Assembly: GCA_964352815.1 (NCBI GenBank)
Contig: CAYGTO010000008.1
Coordinates: 1 to 64,000 of the forward strand
Direction: 5' to 3'
Length of the DNA stretch: 64,000 nt
DNA from: CAYGTO01 sp964352815
Lineage (GTDB): Bacteria > Pseudomonadota > Alphaproteobacteria > Rickettsiales > UBA3002
Shown here: positions 60,190 through 64,000 of the stretch, piece after piece
Layout: each line of letters opens with the position of its first letter
Numbering within the stretch: position 1 is the first letter of the stretch
Notes under the pieces: model-generated
The model's database searches: none
What the model was told of the DNA's origin: nothing
Seen by the model: only the letters and a program-made list of their open reading frames with translations
Made by a program: the position numbers and the translations under genes

Positions 60190-62151
60190 TCATTCCTTTG
60201 TCGGTTGATTAGGTGAGGCAGCACCATCAGCGGCTTTATCATCACCGGATGCTGGATCGGCTTCTGGGAGAGGCTCTGCTCCTGTGTTTTCTGATTTCGG
60301 CAGCGGCAGCGAAGAATCTGTTTCAACTGCAACGGGAGGTTCGTTGGTGCTATCCCCTGCGGCGGGCGGGTTGACCGTTACGGTGTCGTCACTGGCTTCC
60401 GCGTCATTTGTCTCCATAGACCCAGTTTCTTCTGCAAATCCATTTTCTGGAAGCTGATTCAGGCGTATTTCCACGCGCTGGAAGCTATTGATTCCATTAT
60501 TACGTTCATCTTGACGTTGGCGAAAGCTACGATATTCTGAACGTGATTCTGCCTCAATGCCTGCGGCCTTGATTTGCTCTAGTATGTTATTGGCGCGGCG
60601 ATAGGCAAGTGACGTGTTATTGAACTGATCAAACTCACCTACCGTGCTGGCAAATCCTACCACCGTGACCTGCCGTGCCTCCCAGCGGCGGAGCGTCCAG
60701 ATAATGTCCGTAATTTTCTCTGCTTCTGTTTCGGACGGTTTATCCGCGCCCATCTCATAATAGATAAACGGCAATGCCTGATGCGGCGGAATCACCTTCA
60801 CCGTCCAACCCGGATAACGTTCGCGCAGGTTAGTTTCAAACTGGTGCAGGGTAAGGATGGTCACGCCTTTAGCTGGTTTCGGGTAAATTGCCGCCAGCTT
60901 GTTTTCCACGTCCACCTTGATGTATTCTGTGGGGAAGAAGGTGGCTTGCTTTAGGGCGTTGGTCATTTCTTCCGTGCGCGTCCAGCGCGGCTGCTGCACC
61001 TGCAAGGTAGAAGCGATGGTGTTTTCAGCTTGCGGTTTTGGCACAGTATCCTCGATCACTTCATGTGCTACCACCACCTGATCCAGCGAGAATGTCATGT
61101 CATTACCGGTTTTTTCTATCAGCAGTTTTTTAAGTTCTGGTTGCGCCTTAGAGCGGTATTTGGAGGTTAGCACTACAGCATCAATGCTGGTTTTCTTGTC
61201 ATCTGCAAACGTGATGTTAAATACAGAGATGCGGCTGCGATCCTCGCCGAAATATTCCTTGATGGCTCCCTTCGTCACTTTGGTGATGTAGGTTTGGTAG
61301 GCAATGTCCTTGAGCGCTATACCAAGCGGCAGGGAAAGCGCACCAAAAACAGCGATTACCAATGCCATCTGCCATGCGGTACGCTTGGACGAATGTGACT
61401 GATCAAACCCGTAGAACTTCGCCAGAAGGGTGACACTTAGTGAAATCGCCAGTAGGTTGGTCATGAACAACATGAACGCACCCTTAGCGATGGGGGCGCT
61501 GCCCGTGGCTAAACCAAACCCCACCACGGCGAGCGGTGGCATTAAGGCGGTGGCAATCGCCACGCCGACAATGGCTTCCCCCTTGCGCTTGATGACAGCG
61601 TATCCACCCGCCAACCCGGAGAAAATTGCCACCAGCAGGTCAAACAGGTTCGGCTGAGTGCGTGCCATAATCTCCGGCGTTGCGTCCGTAATCGGAGAAA
61701 AGGTGACGATCAGCCATGAAATGGCGAGCGCCATCGCTACACCGGAAAGGAGCCCCTCCAGCGCTTTTTTCATCTGCCGTACATCAAGCAGGCAGAGAGA
61801 GAAGCCCAGCGACATGATGGGAGCCATAAGAGGAGAAATCAACATTGCGCCAATAACTACTGCGGGAGAAGAAAGCAGCAGTCCCAACATGGCAATCGCG
61901 CAGGACATGATGATCATGAAAGAATAGCGCGAGGTCAACCTTCCCTCGCTTTTTACATGAAGGACAACCTCATCGTGATCTACCTTGGCGACATATTTTC
62001 CCTTCCACCATTGCCGCAGCCAGCGCAGCCGTGCACGCACGCCAAAAGCAGTGTCCGATTCGGCAATCTGCTCAAATTTTTCCTGAGCAGCAGAAACTAC
62101 GGTAATCCCGTGTTTCTTGATGGAATCAATCACCTTTTCTTTCTGACTCAT
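60190..62151 (-). CDS. DUF389 membrane protein with C-terminal OmpA-like domain
   Basis: The 653-residue protein has a DUF389 (TIGR00341) membrane core with about eight helices at residues 70-290, including SPAVVIGAMLISPLMAPIMSLG. Residues 300-465 form a soluble domain. About 465-567 resemble an OmpA-like domain (VTVVGFASTVGEFDQFNNTSLAYRRANNILEQI, read as the segment 495-527, and FQRVEIRL at 558-565). The tail from 570 is a low-complexity acidic Pro/Ala/Ser stretch. Role unknown; the OmpA-like part could contact peptidoglycan. It overlaps the HTH gene by 4 bp (ATGA) and ends 4 bp before the amidotransferase start. Confidence 0.85.
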   Translation of the reverse strand: MSQKEKVIDSIKKHGITVVSAAQEKFEQIAESDTAFGVRARLRWLRQWWKGKYVAKVDHDEVVLHVKSEGRLTSRYSFMIIMSCAIAMLGLLLSSPAVVIGAMLISPLMAPIMSLGFSLCLLDVRQMKKALEGLLSGVAMALAISWLIVTFSPITDATPEIMARTQPNLFDLLVAIFSGLAGGYAVIKRKGEAIVGVAIATALMPPLAVVGFGLATGSAPIAKGAFMLFMTNLLAISLSVTLLAKFYGFDQSHSSKRTAWQMALVIAVFGALSLPLGIALKDIAYQTYITKVTKGAIKEYFGEDRSRISVFNITFADDKKTSIDAVVLTSKYRSKAQPELKKLLIEKTGNDMTFSLDQVVVAHEVIEDTVPKPQAENTIASTLQVQQPRWTRTEEMTNALKQATFFPTEYIKVDVENKLAAIYPKPAKGVTILTLHQFETNLRERYPGWTVKVIPPHQALPFIYYEMGADKPSETEAEKITDIIWTLRRWEARQVTVVGFASTVGEFDQFNNTSLAYRRANNILEQIKAAGIEAESRSEYRSFRQRQDERNNGINSFQRVEIRLNQLPENGFAEETGSMETNDAEASDDTVTVNPPAAGDSTNEPPVAVETDSSLPLPKSENTGAEPLPEADPASGDDKAADGAASPNQPTKE

Positions 62152-62351
62152 GACACCTTCCTGCGTTGATTATGTTGTTCGGCCAACCAACGCTGCACCT
62201 CAGCAATGCTAAAGCGCCACGACCCACCCAGTTTATAGGCAGGGATGCGTTGCTCCGCTGCCATTTTATAAATCGTCTTTTCCGCAATACACAGCAGGCG
62301 CGCAATTTCCTTAATCGTCACCAGCCCGACATCTTGCTGAATCGGTTCCAT
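62148..62351 (-). CDS. Excisionase-like HTH DNA-binding protein
   Basis: The 67-residue protein is a compact winged HTH: TIKEIARLLCIAEKTIYKMAAEQRIPAYKLGGSWRF, then AEVQRWLAEQ. This is the MerR/excisionase helix-turn-helix type found in small regulators and mobile-element proteins. It heads the operon with the DUF389 gene, so local regulation is likely. A 9-bp inverted repeat includes its start codon. Confidence 0.85.
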   Translation of the reverse strand: MEPIQQDVGLVTIKEIARLLCIAEKTIYKMAAEQRIPAYKLGGSWRFSIAEVQRWLAEQHNQRRKVS

Positions 62352-62390
62352 TCTCTAACCCTCTGGTTATTTCTAATTTTCAGAGAATGG
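62348..62390. promoter_or_regulatory. Inverted repeats overlapping the HTH gene start
   Basis: CCATTCTCT (62348-62356) and AGAGAATGG (62382-62390) form perfect 9-bp arms. Nested within lies TAACC-CTCT-GGTTA (62356-62369). The left arm covers the start codon of the HTH gene, suggesting an autoregulatory operator or a leader hairpin. Confidence 0.45.
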
Positions 62391-62585
62391 AGAAAATATA
62401 GAAAATACGGACGGAGTCAAATGGAACATTATCGAGGATATAAAATAAAGGTTTAGGAGCACGGCTGTTGTTTTTAGAAATGATAATGCTATTCTGCCCA
62501 CTGCGGCTAGGGTAGCTCCTGAACGTCGTTTCCCTGAACGGCTGCCGCTTCTTTTTTTCAGGGATAATGATGCATCAGGGAGCAT

Positions 62586-63311
62586 ATGGCGGATACGAAT
62601 ACACCCGAACTCTATACATTTGACGAGGCAATGCTGCGTTACATAGCGCAGGATAGCAATCTGCAAAACACGCTGAAAATCATGCAGATTGAGCAGGAGC
62701 AACTGCTGAAGAATCGCCCGCCTGATACCAGTGAGTATAAAATGCCATCGATGCTGGATCATGATTATTTCCAGCAGTGTGATGAATTGGCAGAATTACA
62801 GCGTGCGCAGCAGCTTTTCCAGCGAGAAGTTCAGACACAGGAAGCCGATAAGCAACGGTTCCTGATGCATGTGTGGAAATATCTGCGCAGGGATTTACGC
62901 GCTGGGCGGGTGACTGCTTATACAGTAGATAAAAAGGAAAATCTTGCACCCATCAACCGACTGAAATGGGCCTTGCTGGATTATAAGCCGGAGCAGAAAA
63001 TCTTCAAAGGCGCGGGGATGAAATATGAGAACCTAGCTTTTGCTTTTACATCTGAAATCACAGTCCCTGTCGAAATTGCTGCACCACAGGCTCCCGGTCG
63101 CCCGAACTACACCAACTGGGTCGTGCAGGAATTTGAGCGTCGCGCAGACGCAGGTGAGTTGATGAACACATGGGATGAAGAAATGGCCCATCTGCACCAG
63201 TGGTATAACCAGCAGTGCGACGATCAGAAACAGCACATCCAGCTAAAAACCGTCAAAAACAAGATTACACAGTCAGAATTCAACCGCCGCAAAGAAAAAA
63301 TACCTGCCTGA
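62586..63311 (+). CDS. Hypothetical 241-residue protein of the mobile region
   Basis: The soluble, mostly helical product is rich in Gln and charged residues, with coiled-coil potential at residues 20-110 (LAELQRAQQLFQREVQTQEADKQRF). No family or catalytic motif was recognised. It contains NYTNWVVQEFERRADAGELMNTWDEEMAHLHQW near the C-terminus (segment 175-215). It lies just before two genes typical of plasmids or integrative elements, which suggests an accessory replication or regulatory role, by position only. CAGGGAG precedes the ATG. Confidence 0.65.
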   Translation: MADTNTPELYTFDEAMLRYIAQDSNLQNTLKIMQIEQEQLLKNRPPDTSEYKMPSMLDHDYFQQCDELAELQRAQQLFQREVQTQEADKQRFLMHVWKYLRRDLRAGRVTAYTVDKKENLAPINRLKWALLDYKPEQKIFKGAGMKYENLAFAFTSEITVPVEIAAPQAPGRPNYTNWVVQEFERRADAGELMNTWDEEMAHLHQWYNQQCDDQKQHIQLKTVKNKITQSEFNRRKEKIPA

Positions 63312-63483
63312 TTCCAACTATAAATAGTTTGGGGCGGCATTAAATGTCCTTATGGTTTATAGTCATTATATTTCAATGCTCTATCAAAATACAGCGATTC
63401 TTTTATAGTCCTATTAATGGCTCTGCAATCCATCATCCTGACAGGCATCAACGCTTGTTCAACCGCAATGACGGAGGATGCAC

Positions 63484-63753
63484 ATGGATCGCAAATATCC
63501 CACCCACATACCGCAGGATCGACCGGATGATCTGGTCTATCTGACGGAAAAAGATGTTGCCGCTATTACCGGGCGCAGCATCGCAACGCTCAGAAGTGAT
63601 CGACTCAATCACGCGGGCATTCCCTTTCACAAGGTCGGACGGAGCATCCGCTATAAATTGTCGGACGTGAAATCCTACATGGCCGCATGCCGTAAGCCTC
63701 TCGAAGAAAGCAGCCTGTCCAATCGCCTCATCAACCCCGAAGGCGAGGTATAA
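63484..63753 (+). CDS. AlpA/excisionase-like HTH protein
   Basis: GGAGG lies 7 bp before the ATG at 63484; an ATG two codons upstream is too close to it. The 89-residue protein has a HTH (LTEKDVAAITGRSIATLRSDRL) and the wing FHKVGRSIRYKLSDVKSYM, as in helix-turn-helix domain 17 proteins of mobile elements. It is 3 bp from the primase gene, so the two are likely one operon. It differs in sequence from the HTH at 62148. Confidence 0.8.
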   Translation: MDRKYPTHIPQDRPDDLVYLTEKDVAAITGRSIATLRSDRLNHAGIPFHKVGRSIRYKLSDVKSYMAACRKPLEESSLSNRLINPEGEV

Positions 63754-63756
63754 CGC

Positions 63757-64000
63757 GTGGCCGACCTCTCGACACATCCCTTCACCATATTGCGCAATCT
63801 CGGCTGGAGTGTTTTTCCAGCGCGGCGGGATGCAAATAATCCTGCGCGTAACAAGGAGCCATTGGTGGCGTGGAAGCGCTATCAGCAAAAGCGTTCCAGC
63901 TACACATTATGCGAGCAATGGGACGCAGCGGGCAATCACAATCTGGCGGTGGTGACCGGACGTATCTCTGGTATCTGGGTGCTGGATATTGATGGCGATG
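63757..64000 (+). CDS. Bifunctional primase/polymerase, N-terminal part (cut by window end)
   Basis: A GTG at 63757 opens a frame that runs off the window after 81 codons. The product shows the PrimPol N-terminal domain: HPFTILRNLGWSVFPARRD, then KEPLVAWKRYQQ, NLAVVTGRISGIWVLDIDGD. The final DIDGD holds the metal-binding Asp pair. Such proteins, often joined to a helicase, replicate plasmids, phages and integrative elements. It marks the mobile character of the right end. Confidence 0.85.
   Translation, partial: MADLSTHPFTILRNLGWSVFPARRDANNPARNKEPLVAWKRYQQKRSSYTLCEQWDAAGNHNLAVVTGRISGIWVLDIDGD

Overview
The window is 64 kb of a chromosome from an alphaproteobacterium. Markers are the ctaC-ctaD-ctaB-ctaG-ctaE oxidase cluster continuing into DUF983, SURF1 and thrC, a Coq7-type ubiquinone hydroxylase, IalB-family proteins, a DUF2628 gene inside the his operon, and RpoH/DnaKJ/HslVU with an alpha-type heat-shock promoter in front of dnaK. 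Genus cannot be fixed from the sequence alone. No rRNA, CRISPR array or complete insertion sequence was seen, and no stretch above 300 bases lacks a gene or an annotated element.

Layout. 0-4.9 kb: truncated tRNA-Thr(GGT) with a structured trailer, an O-antigen ligase-like protein, a J-domain protein, rpoH, rluD. 4.9-12.7 kb: one long leftward run holding the respiratory cytochrome c oxidase genes and its assembly factors, ending in thrC. 12.8-19.2 kb: tldD, three unrecognised genes, dapB, tRNA(CAT), a lipoprotein gene bracketed by a 61-bp inverted repeat, coq7 and dsbB, tRNA-Leu. 19.2-29.9 kb: an outer-membrane protein, an MscS-type channel, zntB, dnaKJ, an EAL phosphodiesterase, tRNA-Thr(TGT) with the same structured trailer, and a cNMP-domain flavoprotein. 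29.9-35.4 kb: hslVU (leftward, split by a small opposing gene) and hisB-DUF2628-hisH-GNAT-hisA (rightward; hisF is not in the cluster). 35.3-39.7 kb: two unrecognised genes and an AsmA protein. 39.7-45.3 kb: a TetR-controlled RND efflux operon with two short leader genes and two matching operator-promoters. 45.4-51.5 kb: two IalB genes, a 1320-residue autotransporter with a clear terminator, and a lipoprotein hydrolase.

51.6-62.4 kb is a functional island: a transglutaminase/DUF2126 protein, a class II amidotransferase-like/transglutaminase fusion, a circularly permuted ATP-grasp enzyme, an alpha-E protein, a second class II amidotransferase, a DUF389 membrane protein fused to an OmpA-like domain, and an HTH protein. 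ATP-grasp, alpha-E and transglutaminase families of this kind are predicted to build or trim a peptide or a protein modification; the product is unknown. From 62.5 kb to the end the genes look mobile: an unrecognised protein, an AlpA-like HTH protein, and the start of a primase-polymerase that runs off the window.

The most novel items are the covarying 69-nt RNA element behind both tRNA-Thr genes, the amidotransferase/transglutaminase island with a fused amidotransferase domain lacking its nucleophilic Cys, the paired TetR operator-promoters with two unannotated small genes, and two palindromes resembling Irr iron-control elements.
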